The notes below the pieces were generated by a model. It worked only from the letters and a program-made list of their open reading frames with translations, made no database searches and was not told the DNA's origin. Positions 1 to 9,087 of a stretch of 49,137 bases of DNA are shown here, one piece after another (position 1 is the stretch's first letter; each line of letters starts with the position of its first letter). The DNA is from Stutzerimonas stutzeri (GTDB lineage Bacteria > Pseudomonadota > Gammaproteobacteria > Pseudomonadales > Pseudomonadaceae), in contig NZ_JAMOII010000025.1 in assembly GCF_024448985.1 (NCBI RefSeq), positions 1-49,137 of the forward strand. The letters run 5' to 3'. A program made the translations under genes and the position numbers.

Positions 1-3
1 CTG

Positions 4-1515
4 TTAGCGGCCTCTTCGCCTCAACGACGCGTAGCCCAATAGCAGCACGCAAACGATGATCAGCGGCCACGAGCGCCACTGCAGGTATGGCGTCAGCCCC
101 TGCATAGGCGTGACTTCGCCATAGAGCACAGCTTCTTCGAATGCCGGAATCTGCTCGACGATGCGGCCCTGCGGGTCGATCAGTACCGTGACGCCATTGT
201 TGGTGGCGCGAATCATCCAACGTCCGGCTTCCAGTGCGCGCATCTGCGCCATCTGCAAATGCTGCAATGGGCCGATGGAATGACCGAACCAGGCGTCGTT
301 GCTGACGGTGAGCAGAATGTCGCTCTGTGCCGCGAGGCTGGCGGCGAACTCAGGGTAGACGACCTCGTAGCAGATGAAAGGCGCGATCTGATAACCCTTC
401 GCCTGCAGCAATGCCTGCCCTGGCGAGCCACGGGCGAAATCGGACATCGGCAGATCGAAGAAGGCGATCAGGCCGCGCAACAGATCCTGCAGGGGCACGT
501 ATTCGCCAAAGGGCACCAGTTTCTGTTTCAGATAGGTACCTTGCGCTTCGCCAGCGGTGGTCAGGCCGTTGTAGTAGCGCAGTTCGCCGTCGGCGTTGGG
601 CTGGCGCACCGGCACCCCGGTGATCAGCGCCGACTGCCGCTGTTGGGCGAAGCGATTCATCATCGTCAGGTAGCCTTCGGCGTGTTCCTTGAGGATGGGC
701 ACCGCGGTTTCGGGCCAGACGATGAGGTCGGTAGGACGGCTGTGGAAGGTCATGTCGCGGTAGAGCAGCAGCTGCATCTCGAGTTTCTTGGGATCCCACT
801 TGATGCTTTGGGCAACGTTGCCCTGCATCGCGGCAACCGTGAGGGGCTCGCCCTTGGTCTGCGTCCAGGCGTGCTGTCCGATGCCCATCGCGCTGCCCCA
901 GAGTGCCGCCAGAACCACCAGCGAACCGATCAGCGCACCCTTGTGCGCAAACAGCCGAGGCAATTCGATCAGCAGCGCCGCAGTCAGCACGACGGCGAAG
1001 CTGAGCAGCCAGACCCCACCAAGCGGTGCAAGCGACGCCAAGGGGCCTTCGAGTTGGCTGTAGCCGGCATAGAGCCAGGGGAAGCCTGTCAGCACCCAGC
1101 CACGCAACGCGTCCAGCGCCAGCCACAACGCGGCGAACGCCAGGGCGCTGAGCAGGGGCGAGTCTTGTGGCCGCAGCCAGCGCGACCAGAGCCAGCCGAG
1201 CAGGGCGAAGAACAATGCCAGGCCGGCGACGAAGCCCAGCGTTAGCGCGCCCGCCAGCACAGGCGGCGCCGCACCGAAGTCATGGATACTGACGTAAACC
1301 CAGCTCACGCCCGAGGCGAACAGGCCGAAGCCGTAGCACCAGCCGCGTCCAGCCGCCTGTTTCGGTGTCAGCTCGCGCAGGCCCATGTAGATCAGTCCGA
1401 TCGACAGCAGAGCCAGCGGCCAGATATCGAAGGGCGCAAGCGACAGGGTTGTCAGGGCGCCAGCGACTAGCGCCAGCAGGTTACCCGGCCAGCCGGAGCG
1501 GGTTATCCAGTGCAT
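4..1515 (-). CDS. lnt: Apolipoprotein N-acyltransferase
   Basis: This inner-membrane enzyme adds the third acyl chain to the N-terminal cysteine of lipoproteins, using phospholipid as donor. The 503-residue length is normal for Lnt. The first ~210 residues are a run of hydrophobic segments, followed by a nitrilase-like domain. The catalytic triad is visible: E269 in IVWPET, K332 in KQKLVPFGEY and C382 in PFICYEVVYPE, matching E267-K335-C387 of E. coli. The ATG at 1515 has an AAAGGA ribosome site 5 bases upstream. It is the last gene of a leftward ybeZ-ybeY-corC-lnt series, separated from corC by 158 bp that hold a heptamer array. Confidence 0.97.
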   Translation of the reverse strand: MHWITRSGWPGNLLALVAGALTTLSLAPFDIWPLALLSIGLIYMGLRELTPKQAAGRGWCYGFGLFASGVSWVYVSIHDFGAAPPVLAGALTLGFVAGLALFFALLGWLWSRWLRPQDSPLLSALAFAALWLALDALRGWVLTGFPWLYAGYSQLEGPLASLAPLGGVWLLSFAVVLTAALLIELPRLFAHKGALIGSLVVLAALWGSAMGIGQHAWTQTKGEPLTVAAMQGNVAQSIKWDPKKLEMQLLLYRDMTFHSRPTDLIVWPETAVPILKEHAEGYLTMMNRFAQQRQSALITGVPVRQPNADGELRYYNGLTTAGEAQGTYLKQKLVPFGEYVPLQDLLRGLIAFFDLPMSDFARGSPGQALLQAKGYQIAPFICYEVVYPEFAASLAAQSDILLTVSNDAWFGHSIGPLQHLQMAQMRALEAGRWMIRATNNGVTVLIDPQGRIVEQIPAFEEAVLYGEVTPMQGLTPYLQWRSWPLIIVCVLLLGYASLRRRGR

Positions 1516-1540
1516 CGGAATCCTTTAAAGACGATAAAAG

Positions 1541-1582
1541 CAGCTTGAAGCCGAAAGCTTGAAGCTTGAAGGAAAAGCTTGA
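1541..1582. repeat. Dispersed AAGCTTGAA-rich intergenic element
   Basis: Three copies of GCTTGAAG-type sequence and two AAAGCTTGA-type sequences lie between lnt and the heptamer array. The words resemble those at 5666-5711, 25246-25274 and 25451-25478. Function is unknown; membership in one family is inferred from the shared GCTTGAAG (CTTCAAGC) core and the nearby AAAAGC. Confidence 0.5.
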
Positions 1583-1612
1583 CGGCATTGATACGACAGC
1601 CCCGATATTGAC

Positions 1613-1675
1613 CAGCTTCCAGCTTCCAGCTTCCAGCTTCCAGCTTCCAGCTTCCAGCTTCCAGCTTCCAGCTTC
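1613..1675. repeat. Heptanucleotide tandem array, 9 perfect copies of CAGCTTC
   Basis: Nine uninterrupted 7-bp units fill 63 bp. On the minus strand the array (GAAGCTG units) overlaps the TGA stop codon of corC by two bases and runs towards lnt. Perfect identity of all units implies recent slippage or active homogenisation. The unit differs from the second array (5750-5867, GCTTGCA) at one position after rotation (GCTTCCA versus GCTTGCA). Confidence 0.95.
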
Positions 1676-2513
1676 AGCCGCTGATCCGGCTGACTCGCAG
1701 CATGTGCAACCGGCGGCTGTCGGCGTTCAGTACCCGGAAGCGGAACCCGTCGATCTCGGTAACCTCGTTGCGCTTGGGTAGATGACCGAATGTACTCATG
1801 ACCAGTCCTGCAACGGTGTCGAATTCTTCGTCGGGAAACTCGCTCTCGAAGAATTCGTTGAAACTGTCGATCGGCGTCAGCGCCTTGACCAGGAAGTCGC
1901 CGCTGGGCAATGGGCGGATGTAGCTGTCTTCCTCGATGTCGTGCTCATCTTCGATGTCGCCGACGATCTGCTCCAGCACGTCTTCGATGGTCACCAGGCC
2001 GGCGACTCCGCCGTATTCGTCGATGACGATGGCCATGTGGCTGTGGTTGGCGCGGAATTCGCGCAGCAGCACGTTAAGGCGCTTGGACTCCGGCACGAAC
2101 GTGGCGGGGCGCAGCAGGTCCTTGATGTCGAAATTCTGATGGTCGTCCTGCAGGATCAGAGGGAGCAGATCCTTGGCCAGCAGTACGCCGATCACTTCGT
2201 CGAGGCTGTCGCCGACGACCGGATAGCGCGAGTGCGCGGCGGAAATGATCGCCGGCAGGAACTCCTTAGGCGTCTGGTCGGCCCGGATGCTCATCACTTG
2301 CGAGCGCGGCACCATGATGTCGCGCACCTGCAGGTCAGCGACCTGAATGGCGCCCTCGACGATGGCCAGGGCTTCGTTATCCAGCAGTTTGTTCTGATGG
2401 GCACCGCGCAGGACGTCCAACAGCTCCTCGCGGTTTTTCGGCTCTTGGGCAAAAGCTTGGGTGATTTTCCCAAACCAGGACTTCTGCCCGTTGCTCGATT
2501 GGTCTTCGCTCAT
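1674..2513 (-). CDS. corC: CorC/HlyC-family CBS-domain protein (YbeX)
   Basis: CorC-type proteins are linked to magnesium and cobalt efflux, and YbeX also to ribosome maturation. The 279-residue protein has no membrane segment. It carries two CBS motifs at about residues 60-190 (ADLQVRDIMVPRSQV; VIDEYGGVAGLVTIEDVLEQ), followed by an acidic linker (GDIEDEHDIEED) and a C-terminal CorC_HlyC domain, about 205-279, containing DTVAGLVM. It lies between ybeY and lnt as in other pseudomonads. Its stop codon overlaps the start of a heptamer array. Confidence 0.96.
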   Translation of the reverse strand: MSEDQSSNGQKSWFGKITQAFAQEPKNREELLDVLRGAHQNKLLDNEALAIVEGAIQVADLQVRDIMVPRSQVMSIRADQTPKEFLPAIISAAHSRYPVVGDSLDEVIGVLLAKDLLPLILQDDHQNFDIKDLLRPATFVPESKRLNVLLREFRANHSHMAIVIDEYGGVAGLVTIEDVLEQIVGDIEDEHDIEEDSYIRPLPSGDFLVKALTPIDSFNEFFESEFPDEEFDTVAGLVMSTFGHLPKRNEVTEIDGFRFRVLNADSRRLHMLRVSRISG

Positions 2514-2551
2514 GTCTTTGACTCGATGGTCCTTGCAGTTGCCCGTACGGG

Positions 2552-3004
2552 CTATTCGGTGGCGTAGGGGTCGGCATGACCCAGTTCCGCCAGTAGGTGG
2601 CGCTCGATGCTTTCCATTTCTTCGGCTTCGTCGTCGTCGATGTGATCGTAGCCGAGCAGGTGCAGGCAGCCATGAATGACGAGATGCGCCCAGTGCGCCT
2701 GCGGCGTCTTGCCCTGTTCGGCCGCTTCGCGCTCGACTACCGGTACGCAGATCACCAGATCGCCCAGAAGCGGGATATCCAATAACTCGTCCGGCACATC
2801 AGCGGGAAAGGAAAGCACGTTGGTGGCGTAGTCTTTCTGCCGCCAGGTGCGATTCAGCTCGCGGCCTTCGGGTTCGTCGACCAGGCGAATGGTCAGTTCC
2901 GAATCCCCGCTGCGCTGGCGCAGCGCCAGCTCACACCAGCGGCGCAGGTCCGCTTCATCAGGCACCGCGCCATTGCTGGCGCATTGCACGTCAAGTTCAA
3001 TCAC
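2552..3004 (-). CDS. ybeY: Endoribonuclease / rRNA maturation factor YbeY
   Basis: YbeY is a zinc-dependent endoribonuclease acting in 16S rRNA 3' end maturation and ribosome quality control. The H-x3-H-x5-H zinc motif is visible as [11 protein letters not shown] (H111, H115, H121). The chosen start is GTG at 3004, which overlaps the last codons of ybeZ (AGTGATTGA) and gives VIELDVQ, a typical YbeY N-terminus, and 150 residues. A longer upstream reading would add 34 residues that lie inside ybeZ and look non-native. The 8-base overlap suggests translational coupling to ybeZ. Confidence 0.95.
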   Translation of the reverse strand: MIELDVQCASNGAVPDEADLRRWCELALRQRSGDSELTIRLVDEPEGRELNRTWRQKDYATNVLSFPADVPDELLDIPLLGDLVICVPVVEREAAEQGKTPQAHWAHLVIHGCLHLLGYDHIDDDEAEEMESIERHLLAELGHADPYATE

Positions 3005-4004
3005 TGTCGCGGTCCTGGGCGTTGCGCTTGCCCGGCTGGGGCTGCTTGTCCTCGAAGGCCTCGTACGCCTCGACGATGCGCTGCACCAGTGGGTGACGCA
3101 CCACATCCTTGGGCTTGAAGTGAGTGAAGCTGATGCCGTTGACGTCCTTGAGCACCTCGATTACATGCGCCAGCCCGCTCTTGGTGCCGCGCGGCAGGTC
3201 GACCTGGGTGATGTCGCCAGTGATCACGGCGGTCGAGCCGAAGCCGATACGCGTCAGGAACATCTTCATCTGTTCCAGCGTGGTGTTCTGGCTTTCGTCG
3301 AGAATGATGAAGCTATTGTTTAACGTCCGGCCGCGCATGTACGCCAGCGGTGCGATCTCGATCACCTGTTTTTCGATCAATCGCGCCACGTGCTCGAAGC
3401 CGAGCATTTCGTACAGCGCGTCGTACAGCGGACGCAGATAGGGATCGATCTTCTGTGCCAGGTCACCCGGCAGGAAGCCTAGCTTTTCACCAGCCTCGAC
3501 CGCCGGACGCACCAGAAGAATGCGGCGAATCTGCTCGCGTTCGAGGGCATCGACGGCGCAGGCGACGGCCAGATAGGTTTTGCCGGTACCGGCCGGGCCT
3601 ATGCCGAAGTTGATGTCGTTGTCGAGGATGGATTGCACGTAGCGCTGCTGGTTGGCACCGCGCGGGCGAATGTTGCCCTTGCGTGTGCGCAGCGAGATGT
3701 TCGGCGTGGTGGAAGGATTGGCAAACTCCTCCATGCCCGATTCCTGCAGGAACAGATGAACCATGTCTGGCGAGAGCTCGGTGCTCTTGGTCTCGCGATA
3801 CAGGCGTCGCAGGAGGTTTTCGGCGGATTTCGCCGCATCGGCTGGCCCGATCAGTTCGAACTGATTGCCACGGTTGCGGATTTCCAGCTCGAGGCGCTGC
3901 TCGATCAGGCGCAGATGCTCGTCGAACTGACCGCATAAATTGGCGAAGCGGTTGGCTTCAAAGGGCTCGAGGGTAAAACGATGAGGCTCTGTAGGGGCGT
4001 TCAA
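2997..4004 (-). CDS. ybeZ: PhoH-like ATPase YbeZ
   Basis: This is a PhoH-family P-loop ATPase, a partner of YbeY in RNA metabolism. Walker A is GPAGTGKT at residues 136-143 and Walker B lies in [12 protein letters not shown] around residue 232. The 335 residues and the N-terminal nucleic-acid-binding region ([18 protein letters not shown]) fit YbeZ. It is the first gene of the leftward ybeZ-ybeY-corC-lnt set. The 260 bp between it and miaB should hold its promoter, but I could not pick one with confidence. Confidence 0.95.
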   Translation of the reverse strand: MNAPTEPHRFTLEPFEANRFANLCGQFDEHLRLIEQRLELEIRNRGNQFELIGPADAAKSAENLLRRLYRETKSTELSPDMVHLFLQESGMEEFANPSTTPNISLRTRKGNIRPRGANQQRYVQSILDNDINFGIGPAGTGKTYLAVACAVDALEREQIRRILLVRPAVEAGEKLGFLPGDLAQKIDPYLRPLYDALYEMLGFEHVARLIEKQVIEIAPLAYMRGRTLNNSFIILDESQNTTLEQMKMFLTRIGFGSTAVITGDITQVDLPRGTKSGLAHVIEVLKDVNGISFTHFKPKDVVRHPLVQRIVEAYEAFEDKQPQPGKRNAQDRDSD

Positions 4005-4206
4005 GGGCTTTTAATTGACCTGCTTTGATAAGGGGTTGGGTGAGAATAGCGCCGCGCAGCGAAAAAAGCAGCGGCCGAAAGCAGCTGTAAAAAGTCGAAA
4101 GATGACTAAAAACGCTGGAAGCTGGAGGGCTGGACGAAAAAGTCGCGGTGACGCAGGGCGGTGAAATCCGCCGAACGGAGCTGGCTTCGCGCATGCCTGG
4201 CGGGTA

Positions 4207-4236
4207 TCGGCCCTCCGGTTTTTCCCGTAGGGCCGA
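4207..4236. terminator. Hairpin downstream of miaB
   Basis: TCGGCCCT (4207-4214) and AGGGCCGA (4229-4236) form a perfect 8-bp inverted repeat around a 14-base loop, 29 bp past the miaB stop. There is no U tract on the miaB side, so it is either a weak or factor-assisted terminator or an RNA stabiliser. The rest of 4005-4264 shows no gene. Confidence 0.45.
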
Positions 4237-4264
4237 AACGCAATAGCGCCGACTCGGTCCGGAT

Positions 4265-5593
4265 TCAGCTGATCAAACTACCGCGCAACGAATGCGGCAG
4301 GGCATCGTCTATGTAAACCTCGACGAACTGACCGATCAGGCGGGGATTGTCGCAGCGGAAGTTGACGATGCGGTTGTGCTCGGTGCGGCCCTGAAGCATG
4401 CCGGGGTCTTTCTTGGAATAGTCCGTGACTAGGATGCGCTGGGTGGTACCAGCCATCCGTCGGCTGTTTTCGAAGCCCTGCTGGTTGATCCGCTGTTGCA
4501 GAATCGCCAAGCGCTGCTTCTTCACGTCTTCCGGGGTCTCGTCGACCAGATCCGCCGCCGGTGTACCGGGGCGCGAGCTGTAGACGAAGGAGTAGGAGAA
4601 GTCGAAGCCGACATCTTCGATCAGCTTCATGGTCTGCTCGAAATCTTTTTCCGTCTCGCCCGGGAAGCCAACGATGAAGTCAGAGCTGATCAGGATGTCC
4701 GGTACCGCAGCCTTGAGCTTACGGATGCGCGATTTGTATTCCAGCGCGGTGTGGTTGCGTTTCATGCCGGCGAGCACGCGGTCCGAGCCGGACTGCACGG
4801 GCAGGTGCAGATATTTCACCAGTTCCGGCACCTCGGCGTGGGCCTGGATCAGGGCATCGGAAAACTCAAGCGGATGGCTGGTGGTGTAGCGAATACGGTC
4901 GATGCCGTCGATAGCCGCCACCACACGTATCAGCTCGGCCAGATCGGCTGTTTGCCCGTCATGGGTTGCGCCACGGTATCCGTTGACGTTCTGGCCGAGC
5001 AGCGTCACCTCACGGACGCCGTTCTCGGCCAGGTGGATCACCTCGGCGATCACGTCGTCGAAGGGGCGGCTGACCTCTTCACCGCGGGTATAGGGCACTA
5101 CGCAGAAGGTGCAGTATTTGCTGCAGCCTTCCATGACCGAGACGAAGGCGGTCGGACCGTCGACGCGCGGCTCGGGCAGGCGATCGAATTTCTCGATTTC
5201 GGGGAAGGAAATATCGACCTGCGGCTGTTTCGTTGTGCGTGCCGCGTCGATCATCTCCGGCAGGCGATGCAGAGTTTGCGGGCCGAAAACGACATCTACG
5301 TAGGGCGCACGGTCGCGAATCGCCGCGCCTTCCTGGCTCGCCACGCAGCCGCCGACGCCGATGACCAGTTGCGGGTTTTCCAGTTTCAGCTCACGCCAGC
5401 GACCCAGCTGAGAGAACACCTTCTCCTGCGCCTTTTCGCGAATCGAGCAGGTGTTGAGCAGAATCACGTCGGCATCCGCCGGGTTCGCAGTGATTTCGAG
5501 GGGTTGCTGCTCACCCAGCAGGTCGACCATGCGCGAGCTGTCGTACTCGTTCATCTGGCAGCCGTGGGTTTCGATATAGAGCTTGCGGGTCAT
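4265..5593 (-). CDS. miaB: tRNA-2-methylthio-N6-dimethylallyladenosine synthase MiaB
   Basis: This radical-SAM methylthiotransferase converts i6A37 to ms2i6A37 in tRNAs reading UNN codons. The 442 residues contain the N-terminal UPF0004 domain with cluster cysteines C12 (THGCQMN), C49 (NTCSIREKA) and C83 (GVGGCVA), the radical-SAM CxxxCxxC at C157, C161 and C164 (CSKYCTFC), and a C-terminal TRAM domain ending at about residue 440. All cysteines are present, so it should be functional. It appears to be a single transcription unit upstream of the ybeZ group. Confidence 0.98.
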   Translation of the reverse strand: MTRKLYIETHGCQMNEYDSSRMVDLLGEQQPLEITANPADADVILLNTCSIREKAQEKVFSQLGRWRELKLENPQLVIGVGGCVASQEGAAIRDRAPYVDVVFGPQTLHRLPEMIDAARTTKQPQVDISFPEIEKFDRLPEPRVDGPTAFVSVMEGCSKYCTFCVVPYTRGEEVSRPFDDVIAEVIHLAENGVREVTLLGQNVNGYRGATHDGQTADLAELIRVVAAIDGIDRIRYTTSHPLEFSDALIQAHAEVPELVKYLHLPVQSGSDRVLAGMKRNHTALEYKSRIRKLKAAVPDILISSDFIVGFPGETEKDFEQTMKLIEDVGFDFSYSFVYSSRPGTPAADLVDETPEDVKKQRLAILQQRINQQGFENSRRMAGTTQRILVTDYSKKDPGMLQGRTEHNRIVNFRCDNPRLIGQFVEVYIDDALPHSLRGSLIS

Positions 5594-5665
5594 GTTACGG
5601 GCCGGCGTTGTGCAAAAAATGACCGGCGATTATAGGCGCAGGACGAGGGGGAGAAAAGCGGAAGA

Positions 5666-5711
5666 GCAGCGGCAAGCTTCAAGCCACAAGCTTCAAGTAA
5701 AAAGCCGAAAC
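5666..5711. repeat. Dispersed GCAGCGGCAAGCTTCAAG intergenic element
   Basis: The block contains GCAGCGGCAAGCTTCAAG, then CACAAGCTTCAAG, then AAAAAGCCGAAACG. The first part matches 25246-25263, after amn, in 17 of 18 bases. The reverse complement of 25451-25478 carries the same core GCGGCAAGCTTCAA followed by AAGCC. It lies upstream of the miaB start on the way to the heptamer array. Confidence 0.6.
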
Positions 5712-5749
5712 GCTTTACGCGCATTTCGCACAGGCCACACGCTGATTTC

Positions 5750-5867
5750 GCTTGCAGCTTGCAGCTTGCAGCTTGCAGCTTGCAGCTTGCAGCTTGCAGC
5801 TTGCAGCTTGCAGCTTGCAGCTTGCAGCTTGCAGCTTGCAGCTTGCAGCTTGCAGCTTGCAGCTTGC
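5750..5867. repeat. Heptanucleotide tandem array, 16 perfect copies of GCTTGCA
   Basis: Sixteen exact 7-bp units occupy 5750-5861 and a partial unit GCTTGC follows. On the minus strand the array begins directly at the TAG stop codon of the Sel1-repeat gene (TAG then CAAGCTG units) and runs towards miaB. Seven is not a multiple of three, so both strands are open in several frames and give artificial repetitive peptides; these are not genes. Confidence 0.96.
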
Positions 5868-6391
5868 TATTCCCCCGCCGTCTGCAGATCCATCAGATAG
5901 TCGCGAAATATCTGCCCCAAGACCTGAGTGGCGATTTCCAGTTCGTCGCGGCGCATCTGGGCCGAGACGCGATCAGCGGTGTCCAGCGCGTCTTCCGCGC
6001 CATTGACCGCCGACATCTTCAGCACCACGTAGGCTTGCACGTTGTTGGCCGGCACGCCTTCGCCACGAAAGAACATCACGCCGAGCCGGTGCTGGGCCAG
6101 TGCGTGCCCCTGCAGTGAAGCCTGCTCGAACCAGTGCAGCGCTTTGGCCAGGTCGCGCGGCGCGCGGCGGCCATCGTAGTGGTACTCGCCAAGCTCGTAG
6201 GCCGCTTGCAGATCGCCTTCGCCAGCGGCCCGCTCGCACGCGCGCAGGGCTTCATGCATTTCTTCCGGCACGGTATTGAGGGCGCAGCGTGAAGTTGCGG
6301 GAATCAGCAGCGAGTTGCCGCCCGCCATGGCCAGCATGGGCGAGAGGAGCAGCAGGCAGCCAAGGGCGAGGCTGCGACCGGTGCGAGTCAT
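5867..6391 (-). CDS. Secreted Sel1/TPR-repeat protein
   Basis: The 174-residue protein has a signal peptide (MTRTGRSLALGCLLLLSPML, cleaved near AMA-GG). It then carries two Sel1-like repeats, seen as AAYELGEYHYDGRRAPRDLA with ALHWFEQAS and AQHRLGVMFFRGEGVPANN with AYVVLKMSAVNGA, at about residues 58-135. Sel1 repeats mediate protein-protein contacts; the partner is unknown. Two N-terminal cysteines flank the first helix of the mature part (RCALNTVPEEMHEALRAC). It lies just upstream of miaB in the same direction. Its stop codon abuts the 16-copy heptamer array. Confidence 0.85.
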   Translation of the reverse strand: MTRTGRSLALGCLLLLSPMLAMAGGNSLLIPATSRCALNTVPEEMHEALRACERAAGEGDLQAAYELGEYHYDGRRAPRDLAKALHWFEQASLQGHALAQHRLGVMFFRGEGVPANNVQAYVVLKMSAVNGAEDALDTADRVSAQMRRDELEIATQVLGQIFRDYLMDLQTAGE

Positions 6392-6512
6392 GGATCAAAG
6401 CGCCTCGGAGATCAGGGCGGTGATTGAAGGTACGGCGCAAAACGAGCCGACGGTCACATTATGGATAAGCCGTTGCCTGCTTACAAAGGCTTTGATCGCG
6501 CTGCCGGGCTTT

Positions 6513-7142
6513 TTACGCGGCCGCGCTGCCTGCCTCGCGAGGATTGCCAGGGAGATTGAGTAGCAGCCAGGCTGTGACTGGGCAGGCCAGCGCGAGCCAG
6601 AGTTGCTGAAAGGCACCGAGCGGGTTGGGTCCGATCGGCGGCCCGGTCCAGGGCAGCGCAATCAGCACCAGGGCGCCACCGATCACGCCAGCGCTGGCTT
6701 GCAGGCGCGCGGGCCATTGCAGCAGGCCGGCGTAAAGCACCAGCAGCGCACTGATCAGACCCAGAGCGAATTCATAAGGCGCGCTCCAGCCGAGCTGCCT
6801 GGCGAGTTCGAAAAAGACGCACAGTCCCAGTACGACTCGGCCCCAGTTCGGGCGGCTCCAACGCCATCTGCGACTCAGGGTCAACGCCGCCACGCCGACC
6901 AGCGGTAGCCCGAGTAGCATAGTCGCCTGCAGTAACCAGCGCTCTGCTTCGAGGGTGTCGTGGCCAAGCGCCAATCTCGCCACGGCACAGGCCCCGGTGC
7001 CGGCCGCCAGGCTGAAGGCGAGCAGGGCGCAGAACAGCGCTGGCTGCTCCGGCTCGTCATAAGCGCGGCGGGCCTTACCGATCCAGACTGCGCTGACCAG
7101 CGCGGCCAGCGTCAACAGGGTGGCTTGCAGCAGCTCGGACAT
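6513..7142 (-). CDS. Predicted integral membrane protein, function unknown
   Basis: About 209 residues with six or seven hydrophobic segments (for example LLQATLLTLAALVSAVWIG and LQASAGVIGGALVLIALPW). No catalytic motif is recognised. Two starts are possible: ATG at 7142 (MSELLQATLL), used here, or GTG at 7151 (MSPMSELL), which overlaps the hemL stop as GTGA. Neither has a strong ribosome site, and the overlap hints at coupling to hemL. The overall pattern resembles conserved Pseudomonas membrane proteins of unknown role. Confidence 0.75.
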   Translation of the reverse strand: MSELLQATLLTLAALVSAVWIGKARRAYDEPEQPALFCALLAFSLAAGTGACAVARLALGHDTLEAERWLLQATMLLGLPLVGVAALTLSRRWRWSRPNWGRVVLGLCVFFELARQLGWSAPYEFALGLISALLVLYAGLLQWPARLQASAGVIGGALVLIALPWTGPPIGPNPLGAFQQLWLALACPVTAWLLLNLPGNPREAGSAAA

Positions 7143-7147
7143 CGGGC

Positions 7148-8431
7148 TCACTTCAATTGAGCGAAGGCGCGCTCGGCGGCATCGAGGGTTATCTGCAATT
7201 CCTTATCGCCATGGGCGATGGAGGTGAAACCGGCCTCGAACGCGCTGGGCGCCAGGTACACGCCGCCATCGAGCATGGCGTGGAAGAATTGCTTGAAGCG
7301 CTCGGCGTCGCTCGCCATCACGTCTTCGAAGGTGACGATGTCGTCTGCGTCGCTGAAGTACAGACCGAACATGCCGCCCACCTGAGTGGTGACGAGCGGG
7401 ATGCCGGCCGCCACCGCGCGCTCCTTCAGGCCTTGCAGCATGCGTGTGGTGTAGTCGGTGAGCTCGGCATGGAAACCCGGGCGTTTTATCAAGTTCAGCG
7501 TGGTCAGGCCGGCAGCCATCGCCAGCGGGTTACCGGAGAGTGTGCCGGCCTGGTAGACCGGGCCCAACGGTGCGATGCGTTCCATGATGGCGCGCTTGCC
7601 GCCAAAGCAGCCGACCGGCATGCCGCCGCCGATGATCTTGCCGAAGGTGGTCAGGTCCGGCGTGACGCCGTAGTGAGCCTGGGCGCCGCCGAGCGCGACG
7701 CGAAAGCCCGTCATCACCTCGTCGAAGATCAGCACCACGCCGTGCTTGTCGCACTGCTCGCGCAGACCCTGCAGATAGCCGGGTGCCGGCGGCACGCAGT
7801 TCATGTTGCCGGCGACCGGCTCGACGATGATGCAGGCGACCTCGTTGCCGACTTCCGCGAGCATCTGCTCGACCGCGGCCAGATCGTTGAACGGCAGCGT
7901 CAGGGTGTGCTTAGCGAATGCCGCCGGCACGCCCGCGGAACTGGGTACGCCCTGGGTCAGTGCGCCGGAGCCGGCCTTGACCAGCAGGCTATCGGAATGG
8001 CCGTGGTAGCAGCCCTCGAATTTGATGATGCTGTCGCGGCCGGTATAGCCGCGAGCCAGACGGATGGCGCTCATGGTCGCCTCGGTGCCGGAGCTGACCA
8101 TGCGCACCATTTCCATTGACGGCACCAAGCTGCAGACCAGCTCGGCCATCTCGGTTTCCATGGCGGTCGGCGCGCCATACGACAGGCCGTGGGCCAGTTG
8201 ACGCCGTACCGCGTCGAGAACTTCTGGATGGCTGTGGCCGAGAATCATCGGCCCCCAGGAACCGACGTAATCGACATAGCGCTTGTCATCCTCGTCCGTG
8301 ACGTAGGCACCTTCGGCGTGCTTGAGGAACAGTGGCGTGCCGCCGACGCTGCGGAAGGCGCGCACCGGCGAGTTGACGCCGCCCGGGATGTGGTTCTGAG
8401 CGCTGGCAAAGAGGGTTTCGGAACGGGACAT
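7148..8431 (-). CDS. hemL: Glutamate-1-semialdehyde 2,1-aminomutase
   Basis: HemL is the PLP enzyme that makes 5-aminolevulinate from glutamate-1-semialdehyde in the C5 route to heme. The 427 residues include the PLP lysine K265 in [14 protein letters not shown], the [15 protein letters not shown] cofactor-phosphate region and the FDEVMTGFR motif around residue 237. It follows the PIN-like gene by 11 bp and precedes the membrane protein gene with overlap or a few bases gap. Confidence 0.98.
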   Translation of the reverse strand: MSRSETLFASAQNHIPGGVNSPVRAFRSVGGTPLFLKHAEGAYVTDEDDKRYVDYVGSWGPMILGHSHPEVLDAVRRQLAHGLSYGAPTAMETEMAELVCSLVPSMEMVRMVSSGTEATMSAIRLARGYTGRDSIIKFEGCYHGHSDSLLVKAGSGALTQGVPSSAGVPAAFAKHTLTLPFNDLAAVEQMLAEVGNEVACIIVEPVAGNMNCVPPAPGYLQGLREQCDKHGVVLIFDEVMTGFRVALGGAQAHYGVTPDLTTFGKIIGGGMPVGCFGGKRAIMERIAPLGPVYQAGTLSGNPLAMAAGLTTLNLIKRPGFHAELTDYTTRMLQGLKERAVAAGIPLVTTQVGGMFGLYFSDADDIVTFEDVMASDAERFKQFFHAMLDGGVYLAPSAFEAGFTSIAHGDKELQITLDAAERAFAQLK

Positions 8432-8442
8432 AACAAGTACCT

Positions 8443-9069
8443 TTAGGCGATGAGCTTGTAGGTGATCGACCCCTGGTTGTTGATCACAACACCTTGTTTG
8501 GTGAGCTCATTAATTAGATCAGTGATAGCAAGCTCGCCCAGCTTTTTTTGGAAGGCTGAGGATAGAGCCGTTACTAGCGTTTTGTGTTTTGCCGGTTTGG
8601 CTTTCCCTGCTTTCTGCAGGTGTTGTCTGGCGAACTGCACGCGCTCAGCCATGGACATCTGTGCCGGCGATTTTTTGCAGGCTGCGATGGCTGGCTTGGC
8701 AGGTTGGATCGACGGCGTTGTAGCAGCGCCGCTACGGTTGGCTTTGATTCCCCTGTCGCGCATGTGCTTGAGCAGTGGGTCGTAGCCGCTGTCTTTTGAT
8801 ACGACCAGAAACTGGCAATCGGTTTCGCTGCTGGAAAGTTGCCCCATGTAGAAAGCGATGTGGAAGTCGAGTGCATTCTTCCCGCTGTGCTGCAACCGGA
8901 TGTACTGGGCGTTATCACCGAATTGTTGGATTTCTTCTGCCAGCTCTACGTTTATCTTCGACTGGTTAGCTCCGACGAATACTCTGAGCTGATATCCCTC
9001 GGCTTTGATCTTATGCAAGGAGGAGGGCTGGACGTTTTCCAAATCAATTAGTGCGTACTTGTTGCTCAC
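8443..9069 (-). CDS. PIN/NYN-like putative nuclease
   Basis: The 208-residue protein begins [13 protein letters not shown] and continues with [16 protein letters not shown] and [19 protein letters not shown]. This is the layout of PIN/NYN-fold RNases, with acidic residues D9, D68, D93 and D97 that could bind metal. After a lysine/proline-rich linker (about 113-152), residues 155-208 ([20 protein letters not shown] and onward) could form a small helix-turn-helix or winged domain. GTG start at 9069 with AAGGA upstream. The gene is visibly lower in GC than hemL and thiE, between which it sits with gaps of 11 and 18 bp, suggesting acquisition into the operon. RNase activity and target are inference only. 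Confidence 0.75.
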   Translation of the reverse strand: MSNKYALIDLENVQPSSLHKIKAEGYQLRVFVGANQSKINVELAEEIQQFGDNAQYIRLQHSGKNALDFHIAFYMGQLSSSETDCQFLVVSKDSGYDPLLKHMRDRGIKANRSGAATTPSIQPAKPAIAACKKSPAQMSMAERVQFARQHLQKAGKAKPAKHKTLVTALSSAFQKKLGELAITDLINELTKQGVVINNQGSITYKLIA

Positions 9070-9087
9070 GATGGCCCGTCCTTGGGA

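Noticed and set aside
1674-2513. Haemolysin annotation for the CorC protein
   Set aside because: The HlyC/TlyC label is historical; the soluble CBS architecture and the ybeZ-ybeY-lnt context fit YbeX/CorC.
5750-5867. CRISPR array
   Set aside because: The units are contiguous 7-mers with no spacers and there are no cas genes.
5752-6118. Open frames running through the heptamer array that give LQLAACS repeats
   Set aside because: A 7-bp repeat without stops is open in every frame; the peptides are artefacts and the downstream parts are antisense to the Sel1 gene.
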